64,000 nt of DNA from Campylobacterota bacterium (GCA_040752835.1 JBFMGG010000003.1:62001-126000), one strand, 5' to 3'; counted from the first letter of the stretch, positions 53,557 to 63,740 are shown. Notes: generated by a model from the sequence alone, not told the origin. Made by a program: numbers and translations.

Positions 53557-54704
53557 CAGGGGTTCATCCTTTTCAAAAACGTCTCGGCCACGCTGAACGA
53601 GCCGAAGACCAGATACTCTTTTTCCTCATCCGTCCGCTCGAAAGGAACGAAGGGGATCTGCAGTTCACCCAGCGCCGATTCGAGGTCGCTGCGCTCCGCG
53701 ATCCGGGGTTCGTTTACGTCGATAATCTCGACACGTTCGACGATCGGCCTCAGAATCCGCAGGATCTCGCGGTAATCCTTGTCGCGGTAGGTGTTGTAGA
53801 CAAGGTTTACCTTTTTCCCGGCGTAAGCCCGCACGATTTCACGGGCGGCAAGCGGGTTGTGGCCGACGTCGAGAGTGACGTTGTGGGAAATTTTGCTCAG
53901 CCTCCCGAACAACGCGTGCTGATCGAAGAGCTCGGCGTGCGCCTCGAATCCCAGCAGTTCGAATGCGGCCATAGAGAGGAGCAGATTATCGCGCAGATAG
54001 TCGCTGAGGCCGTTTTTCGTGGCAATATGCCATGCGTTCTCCTCCATCGCCGGAGTCACCCGTTCCCCAAGGGTATAGAGCCTCGTCCCCTTGTCGTGCG
54101 CGATCTTTCGCGCGATCGTCTCGACTTCGGAATGTTTTTGCCATCCCAGCAGCGCGAGGCGGGTCATGCTGCGCAGTTTGGTCTGCGCGACCGCTTCGAT
54201 CGTCGTCCCCAAAAAGGCGGCATGGTCCAGATCGATCGGGGTAAAAACGCTCAACGCTTTCTCAAAGACGTTCGTCGCGTCGTGTTCCCCCCCAAGTCCC
54301 GCTTCGAGAACGACCCAGTCACACCCCTCAAACGCCAGCATAGAGAGCAGCGTCGTGTATTCGAAATAGCTCAACGACTCGGAAACGCCCGCGGGAAGGA
54401 GCTTCATAAGTCGGCGGTGGACCGCTTCGAGCGCCGCGTCGCCAATCTCTTCGCCCCCGATCCAGATGCGCTCGTTGAACCGGAGGATGTGCGGCGACGT
54501 GTAGTGTCCGGTCCGTTTTCCGCTGCGGCGGAGCGCTTCGGCGAGAAAACGCCCCGTGCTCCCTTTTCCGTTCGTCCCCACGATGTGGACGATGGCGGGT
54601 TTGGGGAGGCAATCGGCGATCATGGCGTACGCGCGCGGAAAGCGCTCGTAATCGATGACGTCGTAAAACAGAGGTTTGGCGGAGAGGAATTCGTCTAGGT
54701 TCAT
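53556..54704 (-). CDS. folC: Folylpolyglutamate synthase / dihydrofolate synthase
   Basis: 382 residues, Mur-ligase fold. Nucleotide-binding loop HIVGTNGKGSTGRFLAEAL (about 40-58), ligase motif LEAGLGGEHDATNVF, and DVGHNPLAAREI in the C-terminal domain. The short length is typical of Campylobacterota. The ATG overlaps the GGDEF gene stop (ATGA), and its stop overlaps the mfd start. Confidence 0.94.
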   Translation of the reverse strand: MNLDEFLSAKPLFYDVIDYERFPRAYAMIADCLPKPAIVHIVGTNGKGSTGRFLAEALRRSGKRTGHYTSPHILRFNERIWIGGEEIGDAALEAVHRRLMKLLPAGVSESLSYFEYTTLLSMLAFEGCDWVVLEAGLGGEHDATNVFEKALSVFTPIDLDHAAFLGTTIEAVAQTKLRSMTRLALLGWQKHSEVETIARKIAHDKGTRLYTLGERVTPAMEENAWHIATKNGLSDYLRDNLLLSMAAFELLGFEAHAELFDQHALFGRLSKISHNVTLDVGHNPLAAREIVRAYAGKKVNLVYNTYRDKDYREILRILRPIVERVEIIDVNEPRIAERSDLESALGELQIPFVPFERTDEEKEYLVFGSFSVAETFLKRMNP

Positions 54705-56236
54705 GCGGGCTCGACGCGGTTTCGCCCTTTGTGTTTGGCATCGTAGAGCCGGGCATCGGCCCCTTTGAGGAGCGCTTTTTCGCTGTCAAATTCGCTTCGC
54801 TCGGCCACGCCGATGCTGACGCTGACGTCGATACGATGATTCTGGTACATAAAATGGGCCTGCTCGACGTGGGAACGGATCTTTTCGCCGAAAATTTTCG
54901 CCCCCGCGATGTCGGTATCCAGAATCGCGATAAACTCCTCGCCGCCGTAGCGCCCGACGGTGTCGGTTCCGCGCGCCTCTTCCTTGAGGATTTTGGCAAA
55001 CGCGATGAGCACCGCATCCCCCGCTTCATGGCCGTAGGTGTCGTTGATCTGCTTGAAATGGTCCAGATCGAGCATGGCGATGCTGTAACTTCGGTCGTGG
55101 CGTTCGTATTCCGCCTCTTTAAGGCTTAAAAATTCGCTCACCGCCCGTTTGTTGAACAGCTTGGTGAGAAAATCCTCCCGCGATGCCTGCTGCGCTTCGG
55201 CCAGTTCGGCTTCCAGCACGGCGATTTTTTTGCCCATCCGCTCCACTTTGTCGTTGTGGATCTTGAGGTCCTTGCCGAGCACTTCGACTTTTTCCTCCAG
55301 CGCCGTGGCAATCGTGTAGAGCCGTTTATGAGCCGTTTTGAAATCGGCGGGTTTGTCCGCTTCGAGTGCTTCAAGATCGCGTTTGACGTCGCGGATCTCG
55401 GCAGTGGAGTTTTCGCTCCGCTCGATCAGCTCGATCAGCTGTGCGGAGAGTTTCCCCAACAGACGGTCAAGCGTATGGACCATCTCCTCGACGCTCCGTT
55501 TGTCCAGGGCGATCCGCATCGCGATGGCCGTTTTGATCTCTTTTTCACACTCCGACGAGGCGAGGTATTGGGGCGAATTTTTGAGTTTTTGGGAGAGCTT
55601 GAGGGTCGCATCGTCCATTTTGGGAGCGATTGAGGGGACCAGTGACGCGACGACGAGCTGCGCGGCGCTCGCATAGTCGCCCGTACCCCCCTCTTTCGCC
55701 CGCGCAAAACGGAGCCCCTCGATCGTCCGGCGCAGATTCGCCGTATCGACGGGTCCGAATTCGGCAAGCTTCATCAGATAGGTATCGTCGTAGATCGAGA
55801 GAAAATTGCTCCACGCCTGTTTGAGCAGGTCGATCTGGGTCGCCCCGCCCCGTTCGTCGAGAACGGCGACGGTTTTTCGCGCCAGCGCGGAGGCTTCGGC
55901 GTTGTGCAGCAGCTCGACGCTTTTGGCCATCTGTTTGGCCAGCGAACTGAGCATCTCCACGAGCGCGGACGCTTCGGTGGGATTGAGACGGCTCATTTTC
56001 GAAATCAGGAAACGGATCAGTTCGGCGGTCGTTTTGACCCGGTAAAGTTTGATCTCTTCGGCCGTCTTCTTGTCCAGCAATGCGGTGTATCGCTCCACAC
56101 CGCCGCAGTCTTCGACCGCAACGCCCGCTTTTTTCGCCTCCGCGCAGAAAACTTCGGCGTAGACGTCCGGCGTCCAGGTTTTTCCCTCGTTTTTAAGCCG
56201 CTCTACCGTATTGCGGACGATCTGATGTATGGTCAT
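54701..56236 (-). CDS. Diguanylate cyclase with large N-terminal helical region
   Basis: 511 residues, no membrane segment. The C-terminal GGDEF domain (about 345-510) has YGGEEFIAIL as active site and the RGTD inhibitory site five residues upstream, so it is expected to be active and product-inhibited. The first 340 residues are helical, with a coiled coil (about 300-345) that would promote dimerisation; I see no PAS, GAF or receiver domain. It sits between lptE and folC with overlaps on both sides, so it is co-translated with housekeeping genes. The input signal is unknown. Confidence 0.92.
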   Translation of the reverse strand: MTIHQIVRNTVERLKNEGKTWTPDVYAEVFCAEAKKAGVAVEDCGGVERYTALLDKKTAEEIKLYRVKTTAELIRFLISKMSRLNPTEASALVEMLSSLAKQMAKSVELLHNAEASALARKTVAVLDERGGATQIDLLKQAWSNFLSIYDDTYLMKLAEFGPVDTANLRRTIEGLRFARAKEGGTGDYASAAQLVVASLVPSIAPKMDDATLKLSQKLKNSPQYLASSECEKEIKTAIAMRIALDKRSVEEMVHTLDRLLGKLSAQLIELIERSENSTAEIRDVKRDLEALEADKPADFKTAHKRLYTIATALEEKVEVLGKDLKIHNDKVERMGKKIAVLEAELAEAQQASREDFLTKLFNKRAVSEFLSLKEAEYERHDRSYSIAMLDLDHFKQINDTYGHEAGDAVLIAFAKILKEEARGTDTVGRYGGEEFIAILDTDIAGAKIFGEKIRSHVEQAHFMYQNHRIDVSVSIGVAERSEFDSEKALLKGADARLYDAKHKGRNRVEPA

Positions 56237-56754
56237 CGCGACTCCTCTTTCGGCGGTTTCGCCCCCTCGGCGGCGAGCTTGGCGATAAATGCGTCGATCG
56301 CTTTTTCGGCCCCTTGCGAAATCGCTTCGAAACGGGCCTGGTCGGTAATGATCGCATTGGGTTCGATGGCAAAGTCGTATACACCGGTCGTTGCGTACGA
56401 AGCCGTTTTGCTTTCCGTAACGCGGGATATGTTCATTGTCACCGTCGCGCGGTACGTAATGATGTAGCCGTTCGTGTCGTATTGCAGGGGCGAGAACCCG
56501 ACGCCGCCGATGGAGATGGTGAGGTGGGTTTTAGCACTGTGCTTGGGGCGCAGCGCGGTTCGGAATTTGGTGATGACCGCTTTGTCCACGGCGTCTTTGA
56601 TGATGACCGTATTCTGCGGGTCTTCCATCGAAATGATCACTTCGGTGCTGACGCTCTCCCCGACGACGTTTTTGGCATAATGCGCTGCCGGGGCATAGCC
56701 GCATCCGGCCAATGCAAGGCTCAACACGACCGATGCGACCGTTTTTTTCATCAT
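56233..56754 (-). CDS. lptE: LptE-like outer-membrane lipoprotein
   Basis: 173 residues. Lipoprotein signal with lipobox LALAGC (Cys18). LptE plugs the LptD channel that inserts lipopolysaccharide. Position directly after leuS is the classical lptE site in Gram-negatives and in C. jejuni (Cj1090c, as I recall). The sequence itself is poorly conserved, as usual for LptE. The ATG directly follows the leuS stop (TAAATG) and the end overlaps the GGDEF gene. Confidence 0.72.
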   Translation of the reverse strand: MMKKTVASVVLSLALAGCGYAPAAHYAKNVVGESVSTEVIISMEDPQNTVIIKDAVDKAVITKFRTALRPKHSAKTHLTISIGGVGFSPLQYDTNGYIITYRATVTMNISRVTESKTASYATTGVYDFAIEPNAIITDQARFEAISQGAEKAIDAFIAKLAAEGAKPPKEESR

Positions 56755-59202
56755 TTATCCCTTGATAACCAGATTGACAAGCTTGCCGGGAACGACGATC
56801 TCTTTGAGGATCTCTTTGCCTTCGAGCCATTTTTCCACCGCCGCTTTCGCTGCGGCAAGGATTGCTTCGTTCGAATCACCCACTCCCACTTCGATCGTTG
56901 CACGGTTTTTGCCGTTAACCGAAACCCCCAGGGCGATGTGATCGACTTCAAATACCTCGTCGAGCACTTTTTGGGGGCCGAAATTTTTACCTCCGAAGAG
57001 CGTCCGGGAGAGTTCCCAGCACAGGTGCGGAACGATCGGCTCCATAATGGAGCTCAGGATCCAGTACCCTTCGCTCCAGACGTCGGCGTTGTTCTGCTCG
57101 TTCAGCGCGTTCATCGCTTCCATTACCCCGGCGATGAGGGTGTTGAAGGTGTGGCGTTCGGTATAGACGTCCTGGGCGCGTTTGAGCGCTTCGTACACTT
57201 TTTTGCGCGCCGCTTTCTCCTCTTTGGAGAGTGCCGCGTGATCGATCGCCGGGATCGTTTGGGTCGGGGTCACCTTTTGGCTCCGGTCGGCGAAACGCTT
57301 GAGGAAACGGAATGCCCCTTCTACCGCGCTGTCGTTCCATTCGAGTTCCTGCGTCGGCGGTGCGGCGAACAGGATGAAAAGGCGTGCCGTATCGGCTCCG
57401 TATTTGGCGACGAGTTCCCCAGGATCGACGGTGTTCCCTTTGGATTTGGACATCTTGGCCCCGTCTTTGAGGACCATCCCCTGGGTAAGGAGGTGGTCGA
57501 AAGGCTCGTCCGAACGGACGTATCCCAGATCGCGAAGCATTTTCGTAAAGAACCGCGCATAGAGCAGGTGCAAAATCGCGTGCTCGATCCCCCCGATGTA
57601 GTGGTCGACGTTCATCCAGTACGCAAGCGCCTCGGGGTCAAACGCCTCTTTGTAATCGTTTTTGACCGTATAACGGAGGAAATACCACGACGACTGGATA
57701 AAGGTATCCATCGTATCGGTCTCCCGTACTGCCGCCTTGCCGCATTTTGGGCAGGCGCAGTGTTTCCACGTCGGGTGATGGTCCAGCGGGTTCCCCTCGC
57801 CGGTGATCTCCACGTCTTCGGGAAGTGCGACGGGAAGGTTCTCTTTTTTCTCCGGTACGATGCCGCAACTCTCGCAGTGGATGAGGGGAATCGGAGCGCC
57901 CCAGTAGCGCTGACGACTGATCCCCCAGTCTTTGAGACGGAAATTGACCACTTTTTTGCCCAGTTTATTGGCCTCGAAATAGTCCATGATCGCGGCTTTC
58001 GCACTGACGTTGTCCATGCCGCTGAATTCTCCGCTCTCTCTCAAGAGCCCCGTTTCGGTGTAGGCACAGCCGCTGGGGAGTTCACCCTCGGCGGGAAAGA
58101 TGACCGGGTTGAGCGGAAGGTTGTATTTGGAGGCGAATTCGTAATCGCGCTCATCGTGCGCGGGAACCGCCATGACCGCACCCGAGCCGTAATCGGTCAA
58201 AACGAAGTTGGCGACCCATACGGGGACTTTCGCGCCCGTCAGCGGATGGATCACGTCGATTCCCAGCGCCACCCCCGCTTTGGGCTGTGTGGCGCGTTCG
58301 CGCGCACCGACGCGTTGCATGGCGCGGATCGCTTCCGCGCTCGTCTCATCCAGCAGTCCGAACGAGAGCATGTGGCGAACGATTTCGTGTTCGGGGGCGA
58401 GTGCCGCGTAGCTGACACCGTAGATCGTGTCGGGACGGGTCGTAAAGACTTCGAACCCGTCATACACGGCCCCAAGCTTCGCTTCGCTTGCCTCGTCGAG
58501 CCTGAATCTAAACTCCAGCCCGTACGATTTGCCGATCCAGTTCTCCTGCATCGTCAACACCTGCTTGGGCCATTTCCCCTCGAGGGTTTTCAGCGATTCC
58601 AGGAGCTCTTCGGCGTAATCGCTGATTTTGAGATAGTACTGGTACATCTCTTTTTGCTCGATCGGAGTGCCGCAGCGCCAGCATCCCCCCTCCACGACCT
58701 GTTCGTTGGCCAGAACCGTCTGGTCATGCGGACACCAGTTCAAAAATCCCTGTTTCCGGTACAAAAGCCCCTTTTCAAACATATCGATGATAAAGGCCTG
58801 CTCGAACGCCGTGTATTCCGGGTTGGAAGTGGCGAACTCACGTTCCTCGGAAAACGACAGTCCAAGCCCGGCAAGCTCTCCGCGCATCGTCGCGATGTTT
58901 TCATAGGTCCATTTTTTGGGATGGACACCGTGTTTGATCGCGGCGTTCTCCGCCGGCATCCCGAAACTGTCCCAGCCGATCGGATGGAGGACGTTGAACC
59001 CCTGCTGGCGGTAGTAGCGCGCAAATGCGTCACCGATGGTGTAGTTGCGCACGTGCCCCATGTGGATCCGCCCCGAAGGGTAGGGAAACATGCTGAGGAC
59101 GTATTTTTTCGGTTTGGAAAAATCGTTTGAAGGTTCGTAGGCTTTGGTTTCGCTCCAGAAGCGCTGCCATTTGGCTTCAATCTCTGCGGGGGAATAATTC
59201 AA
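56755..59202 (-). CDS. leuS: Leucyl-tRNA synthetase
   Basis: Class I synthetase, 815 residues. The start is taken as TTG at 59202 (TTG AAT TAT TCC CCC GCA GAG), because AGGAG lies six bases upstream and the family begins with a YxPxxIExKWQ-like segment, here [18 protein letters not shown] is [14 protein letters not shown], the editing CP1 domain is in the middle, a zinc-ribbon-like CPKCGK is present, and KMSKS is near residue 590. It lies 12 bases after the DUF6394 stop. Confidence 0.97.
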   Translation of the reverse strand: MNYSPAEIEAKWQRFWSETKAYEPSNDFSKPKKYVLSMFPYPSGRIHMGHVRNYTIGDAFARYYRQQGFNVLHPIGWDSFGMPAENAAIKHGVHPKKWTYENIATMRGELAGLGLSFSEEREFATSNPEYTAFEQAFIIDMFEKGLLYRKQGFLNWCPHDQTVLANEQVVEGGCWRCGTPIEQKEMYQYYLKISDYAEELLESLKTLEGKWPKQVLTMQENWIGKSYGLEFRFRLDEASEAKLGAVYDGFEVFTTRPDTIYGVSYAALAPEHEIVRHMLSFGLLDETSAEAIRAMQRVGARERATQPKAGVALGIDVIHPLTGAKVPVWVANFVLTDYGSGAVMAVPAHDERDYEFASKYNLPLNPVIFPAEGELPSGCAYTETGLLRESGEFSGMDNVSAKAAIMDYFEANKLGKKVVNFRLKDWGISRQRYWGAPIPLIHCESCGIVPEKKENLPVALPEDVEITGEGNPLDHHPTWKHCACPKCGKAAVRETDTMDTFIQSSWYFLRYTVKNDYKEAFDPEALAYWMNVDHYIGGIEHAILHLLYARFFTKMLRDLGYVRSDEPFDHLLTQGMVLKDGAKMSKSKGNTVDPGELVAKYGADTARLFILFAAPPTQELEWNDSAVEGAFRFLKRFADRSQKVTPTQTIPAIDHAALSKEEKAARKKVYEALKRAQDVYTERHTFNTLIAGVMEAMNALNEQNNADVWSEGYWILSSIMEPIVPHLCWELSRTLFGGKNFGPQKVLDEVFEVDHIALGVSVNGKNRATIEVGVGDSNEAILAAAKAAVEKWLEGKEILKEIVVPGKLVNLVIKG

Positions 59203-59214
59203 AAAAGGCTCCTG

Positions 59215-59556
59215 TTATTCGTAATTCTCTTTGGATTTGGCACTCTCGATAAAGACCATGATAATCGAAAAAAGGTTGGCGATCAGTGCGCCGATGGCCA
59301 GTGCGACGGCCCACTGGATGCTGCCGACGACCTCCATGTAGATGAACGCGGGGATCAGGTGCAAATCGGCCACGAGCGATCCGGCGAGCAGTTCGGCGGC
59401 CAACAGGTTGCGGACACCGAGCTTGAGAATCGTCGAAATGATGTTCAGGCTCGCCGCCACGAACAGCATCATCGACGTATGATCGTACAAAAACGCCGCC
59501 GTCGACGTCAAACTCATCAGCGTGAAAAAAACGTATACTACTTTACCCCAATCCAT
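59215..59556 (-). CDS. DUF6394 family membrane protein
   Basis: 113 residues with about three hydrophobic helices (FFTLMSLTSTAAFLYDH, MLFVAASLNIISTILKLG, and a Leu/Ile-rich pair from about 60-100) and a basic tail. Members are small membrane proteins of unknown role between secF and leuS in Campylobacterota. It starts 14 bases after secF and ends 12 bases before leuS. Confidence 0.82.
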   Translation of the reverse strand: MDWGKVVYVFFTLMSLTSTAAFLYDHTSMMLFVAASLNIISTILKLGVRNLLAAELLAGSLVADLHLIPAFIYMEVVGSIQWAVALAIGALIANLFSIIMVFIESAKSKENYE

Positions 59557-59570
59557 CGTTCACTCCTTAT

Positions 59571-60542
59571 TTAGACTACGCCCTGCTCGAATTGCGCGCG
59601 CATTTTCTCTTTTTCCGCCTCGCGGGCCGCCTTTTCGGACAGTTTCGCCCGATAACGCTTGATGTCGAAACCTAAAATTCCCAGCAGCGGGGAAGCGACG
59701 AAAATCGAACTGTACGTCCCCACTACAACCCCTACGAGCAACGTAGTCGCGAATGTGTTGATGATCTCTCCTCCGAAAAGGAAAAGAGTCACCAGAACCA
59801 TCAGTACCGTCAAAGACGTCAGGGTTGTCCGGGACATGGTACGGGTAACCGAATCGTCAATGATCTCATGCAGCGTTTTCGCCGCCCCGTCGGGAATCTC
59901 TTCACGTATGCGGTCAAAAACGATAATCGTATCGTTGATCGAATACCCCAGAATCGTCAACAATGCGGCAATGACGTCGAGATTGACCTCCAGCTGCAGC
60001 AAGGAGATCGCGCCGACGGCGATTGTAAGGTCATGCGCCAAAGCCAATACCGATGCGACCGCGAAGCGCCATTCGAAACGGACCGCGACGTAGATCAAAA
60101 TACCGGCAACCGCCAAAGCAAGGGCCATGATCCCCTTCTCACGCAGCTCGCCGCCGACTTTGGCCCCGACAATATCAACCCGACGAATTTCGAACTTTCC
60201 GGTTCCCTCCAGCTGCTCACGCGTCACGTCCCCGATGTCTTTCGTCATGCTCTCGGAAGTGTTTTTCAACCGGATCACCACCTCATCGGGTGAACCGAAC
60301 TCGTTGATCGATGCACCTTCGTACATCGGGTTGCCCGAGAGTTTCTGGCGCATCGTATCGATCGGAGCCGCTCCGTCGTATTTCACCTGGATGATCGTTC
60401 CTCCGGCAAAATCGATCCCGAAATTGAGCCCTTTTGTAACGATCGTAAAAATCGATGCGATCACAAGCAATGCGGAAAGCCCGATCGCCCATTTCGATTT
60501 GCCCATCAGTCCTATCGGTCTGGTGTAACGAAATACTTCCAT
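59571..60542 (-). CDS. secF: Protein translocase subunit SecF
   Basis: 323 residues from the ATG at 60542 (MEVFRYTRP), which overlaps the secD stop (TAATG); a nine-residue extension upstream lies inside secD. Six transmembrane helices, the family block FGIDFAGGTIIQVKYD (about 35-50), and TILGYSINDTIIVFDRIRE (about 225-243) are visible. With SecD it uses the proton motive force to complete secretion. Confidence 0.96.
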   Translation of the reverse strand: MEVFRYTRPIGLMGKSKWAIGLSALLVIASIFTIVTKGLNFGIDFAGGTIIQVKYDGAAPIDTMRQKLSGNPMYEGASINEFGSPDEVVIRLKNTSESMTKDIGDVTREQLEGTGKFEIRRVDIVGAKVGGELREKGIMALALAVAGILIYVAVRFEWRFAVASVLALAHDLTIAVGAISLLQLEVNLDVIAALLTILGYSINDTIIVFDRIREEIPDGAAKTLHEIIDDSVTRTMSRTTLTSLTVLMVLVTLFLFGGEIINTFATTLLVGVVVGTYSSIFVASPLLGILGFDIKRYRAKLSEKAAREAEKEKMRAQFEQGVV

Positions 60543-62113
60543 TATTTTCTCCGTTTCACGCCGAACCACAACGCGTAGTTGTTCGATTTGGCGATCCGAT
60601 CCTGAATCATCAGGTAAATACCGTGGGTCCCGAGAATCGCCGTCAACATGGAGGCGAGAATTCCGATACTGATCGTAATGGCGAACCCTTTGATCGCCCC
60701 GGTCCCGTATACGTAGAGGACAACCGCCGCGATCAGCGTCGTAATGTTCGAATCGGTGATCGCGCGCATAGCGTTTTGATATCCGACTTCAATCGCCCGC
60801 TTGACCGATGAGCCCTCGGCGAGAATTTCCCGTATCCGTTCGTTGATGATGACGTTCGAGTCGACCGCCATCCCCACGGTGAGGACGATTCCGGCCATCC
60901 CCGGCAACGTCAGCGTCGCCCCGAACATCGCCATAACCGCGACGATCAGGAGGATATTGACAACCAGCGCGATGTTGGCGATAACCCCGGCAATACCGTA
61001 GTACACCATCATGAATATGACGACGGCGCCGAATCCCGATATCAATGCGATCATGCTTGCCTGAATACTGTCGGCTCCGAGGCTCGGACCGACGGAGCGT
61101 TTTTCCATCATGTAAATGGGTGCCAAAAGGGCTCCCGAGCGCAGGGCGATCGCCAGGTCATTCGCTTCGGCGGTCGTATAGTTCCCGCTGATCTGGCCGC
61201 TTCCGCCCCCGATCCGTTCGTTGATGACCGGAGCCGAATAGACTTTGCCGTCCAGAACGATTGCGAGACGTTTCCCGACGCTCTTGCCGGTAAAGTCGCC
61301 GAAAATCTGCGCCCCTTCGGAATTGAGGGTAAAATTGATGACGGGGCGGTTGTTCTGGTCGTACCCTACCTGAGCATCGGTCAGCATCGAACCGTCCAGA
61401 ATGGGGATTTCGTTGACGAGGTGCTTGGTGCCCGGCTGGATCGCGTCTTCGAGGATTTGGTCGCCGTAACTCGCCGCCTCGGCGTCGCTCATGTCGCCGA
61501 CGCGCATCGCGCGGTCTTCGTCCACGGCCATGAGTTCGAGTTTGGCGGCACGCGAAATCAGCTCGCGCGCCCGCTGTTCCTCTTCAGGGGTTTTGATCCC
61601 CGGAAGCTCGACGAGGATTTTATCGACCCCCTGTCGCGCGACCGTAGGTTCGGCAAGTCCGAACTGGTCAAGCCGGTTTCGGATGGTTTCGATCGCCTGC
61701 TCAACCGCCTGCTGTTTCAGTTTTTCAACCGCTTCGGGGGCGAGGGTAACCGCGTAGCGTTCGCCGGATGCACTGACCGATGCCCCTTCTACGCTTTTGA
61801 GATGTTCTTTGACCGTCGCCGCGTCATCCGCGTCAAGCAGTTCGAATACGACTTTCCCCTCCGAAACGGCAATCCCGTCGAGGAGAATATCGTTTCGCTC
61901 GCCGAAATGTTTCAGCCCGGACGCGATCGATTTGAGCTGCGAATTGACCGCTTCTTCGGTTTTGACCCCCAAAAGCATGTGCAATCCGCCCTGCAGGTCA
62001 AGCCCCAAGGTGATCTTTTTCCCCTCCTCGCTTTGCGTGAAAGAGGGAACGGAGTAGATTAATCCGAAAACGGTGGCGACGATCAGAATGATGACGCGGT
62101 AATTAAGCTTCAT
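60542..62113 (-). CDS. secD: Protein translocase subunit SecD
   Basis: 523 residues: N-terminal helix, large periplasmic P1 region (LGLDLQGGLHMLL, about 37-49; RLDQFGLAEPTVARQG, about 145-160) and six C-terminal helices with LPGMAGIVLTVGMAVDSNVIINERIRE (about 405-431), in which the Asp/Arg pairs couple to protons. It overlaps the yajC 3' end by 11 bases and is coupled to secF. Confidence 0.96.
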   Translation of the reverse strand: MKLNYRVIILIVATVFGLIYSVPSFTQSEEGKKITLGLDLQGGLHMLLGVKTEEAVNSQLKSIASGLKHFGERNDILLDGIAVSEGKVVFELLDADDAATVKEHLKSVEGASVSASGERYAVTLAPEAVEKLKQQAVEQAIETIRNRLDQFGLAEPTVARQGVDKILVELPGIKTPEEEQRARELISRAAKLELMAVDEDRAMRVGDMSDAEAASYGDQILEDAIQPGTKHLVNEIPILDGSMLTDAQVGYDQNNRPVINFTLNSEGAQIFGDFTGKSVGKRLAIVLDGKVYSAPVINERIGGGSGQISGNYTTAEANDLAIALRSGALLAPIYMMEKRSVGPSLGADSIQASMIALISGFGAVVIFMMVYYGIAGVIANIALVVNILLIVAVMAMFGATLTLPGMAGIVLTVGMAVDSNVIINERIREILAEGSSVKRAIEVGYQNAMRAITDSNITTLIAAVVLYVYGTGAIKGFAITISIGILASMLTAILGTHGIYLMIQDRIAKSNNYALWFGVKRRK

Positions 62114-62369
62114 CCTCGTACTTTCTGGCTACCGCGTCTTTGACGAGGCGCCCTTCGGTCTCATTGTTGAATTTGACGGCAAAAAAGTTCTCTTCGACTT
62201 TTTTGATTTCGACGATCAACCCGCCGCTGGTAACGACTTTATCCCCTTTTTCAAGCGATTCGACCATCTCTTTATGGCGTTTGGCCTGCTGGTTCTGGGG
62301 ACGAATGATCACAAAGTACATAATGGCGATCAGAAATACAAACGGGAGGATTTGAACGAGAAATTCCAT
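62103..62369 (-). CDS. yajC: Preprotein translocase subunit YajC
   Basis: 88 residues: a short periplasmic N-terminus, one transmembrane helix (about 5-22), then the family motif RPQNQQAKRHKEMVESLEKGDKV, followed by a small SH3-like domain. It is the first gene of a chain that continues through secDF, leuS and mfd to rlmC. The promoter region is divergent from lnt. Confidence 0.94.
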   Translation of the reverse strand: MEFLVQILPFVFLIAIMYFVIIRPQNQQAKRHKEMVESLEKGDKVVTSGGLIVEIKKVEENFFAVKFNNETEGRLVKDAVARKYEDEA

Positions 62370-62425
62370 GCGGTTCCTTCATTAATGAAAATTAGCGCAT
62401 TATACTCAAAAGACATTAACAGCGC

Positions 62426-62431
62426 TATAAT
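62426..62431 (+). promoter_or_regulatory. -10 box of lnt, predicted leaderless start
   Basis: TATAAT followed by TCTCCC and the ATG at 62438. No ribosome binding site. Confidence 0.6.
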
Positions 62432-62437
62432 TCTCCC

Positions 62438-63655
62438 ATGAAATTACGATCCCCCGCCTCTGTCGAGCTCTTATACCTTCCGCTTGCGATCGCCGTGTCG
62501 TTCAGCGCCTTCATCTACTTCGAACACTTCGGCCTTACGTCCAGGTTCATCAATACCCTCGCGGGGCTGGCCGCACTGTACGGAATGCTTCACGCTCCGC
62601 GCCGGAGCCTCCCCGCGGCAGGCTTTTTCATCGGCCTGGCATGGTGTTACTGGATCGGGTTTAGCTTCCAGTATTACGGGCTGGGATGGGCGCGTGAGCT
62701 CGTCGCGCTGGGTTTTGGGATCGTCTATCTCCTCTTTTTCGGTATTCTGGGGCTGAGCTCCCACCCTTTCGTTCGCGCGGCACTCCTTTTCGGCCTCACG
62801 TTCGTCTGGCCGATGGATTTCAACTGGATGCAGCCCGAACTGATCTTCGTGGAGAGCTACGTCGGCATTCACAAATGGCAGTTCGCCCTCGTCCTTGCAG
62901 CCCTCGCCGCGACGCGGTATTTCGCAAACGCGCGAAAAGCCCTCCCCCTTTTGCTGATCCTCCCCGCGCTTCAGTGGAACTATCCGCGTCCCCCGTTGCC
63001 GGAGCTGAAAATCAAACTCGTCTCTACCGACATCCCGCAGGACTTCAAATGGCAGAACGAACGCCTCTACACGACGGTACAGGAAAACTTCGACGCCATC
63101 GACGAAGCGATCGCGCAAGGATACGATCTCGTCGTCTTGCCCGAATCGGCTTTTCCCCTCTATCTCAACCACCAGGCCGAACTGATCGAAATGCTGCGGG
63201 AGCGTTCCCGCCGTATCGCCATTTTAACGGGGACCCTGCACGAAGAAGACGGCCTCAATTACAACGTCGCCTATTTCTTCGATCAGGGTACGGTACGGGT
63301 TGCGAAGAAAACGATCCTCGTCCCCTTCGGCGAATACATCCCTCTTCCGGGATTCCTGCGCGAATGGGTCAACCGGGAAATTTTCGGGGGAGGAAGCGAT
63401 TTCGTCACCGCCGACAAACCGAGCGATTTTACCCTCAAAGGGGTCCGTTTCCGCAGCGCGATCTGCTACGAAGCGACCCGAGAGGAACTCTATACCCCCG
63501 AAACACGCTATCTCATCGGCATCAGCAACAACGGCTGGTTCAAACCTTCGATCGAACCGACGCTTCAGAATCTGCTGATCCGTTTTTACGCCCGTAAAAA
63601 TACGACGGTGGTCTTTCATGCGGCGAACGGCGGGGGAAGCGGGATAGTTTACTGA
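62438..63655 (+). CDS. lnt: Apolipoprotein N-acyltransferase
   Basis: Adds the third acyl chain to lipoproteins. 405 residues: about six N-terminal helices (to about 185), then the nitrilase-like domain with catalytic Glu in VVLPESAFPLY, Lys in AKKTILVPFGEY and Cys in SAICYEATREE. It is shorter than E. coli Lnt (512) and ends HAANGGGSGIVY without the last helix, as in other Campylobacterota. It is divergent from yajC; the same lnt-yajC arrangement is found in C. jejuni (Cj1095/Cj1094c, as I recall). Confidence 0.93.
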   Translation: MKLRSPASVELLYLPLAIAVSFSAFIYFEHFGLTSRFINTLAGLAALYGMLHAPRRSLPAAGFFIGLAWCYWIGFSFQYYGLGWARELVALGFGIVYLLFFGILGLSSHPFVRAALLFGLTFVWPMDFNWMQPELIFVESYVGIHKWQFALVLAALAATRYFANARKALPLLLILPALQWNYPRPPLPELKIKLVSTDIPQDFKWQNERLYTTVQENFDAIDEAIAQGYDLVVLPESAFPLYLNHQAELIEMLRERSRRIAILTGTLHEEDGLNYNVAYFFDQGTVRVAKKTILVPFGEYIPLPGFLREWVNREIFGGGSDFVTADKPSDFTLKGVRFRSAICYEATREELYTPETRYLIGISNNGWFKPSIEPTLQNLLIRFYARKNTTVVFHAANGGGSGIVY

Positions 63656-63687
63656 TAGAACATGCTTTCCGGGTAAACCCTTGTAAA

Positions 63688-63713
63688 GCGGCAGGGGCAA
63701 ATCCCCCTGCCGC
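63688..63713. terminator. Strong hairpin between lnt and the biotin carboxylase gene
   Basis: Perfect 10-base-pair stem GCGGCAGGGG / CCCCTGCCGC with a 6-base loop. A TTTACA follows on the minus strand and no T-run on the plus, so it probably ends the minus-strand gene best, and may serve both converging transcripts. Confidence 0.6.
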
Positions 63714-63740
63714 CCCTGTAAGGGAACCGGGGTCAGTGGT

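Noticed and set aside
56314-59130. 938-codon open frame antisense to leuS and lptE
   Set aside because: Shadow of GC-rich third positions in leuS. The protein is rich in Arg, Phe and Asp without domain signatures, and leuS is certain.
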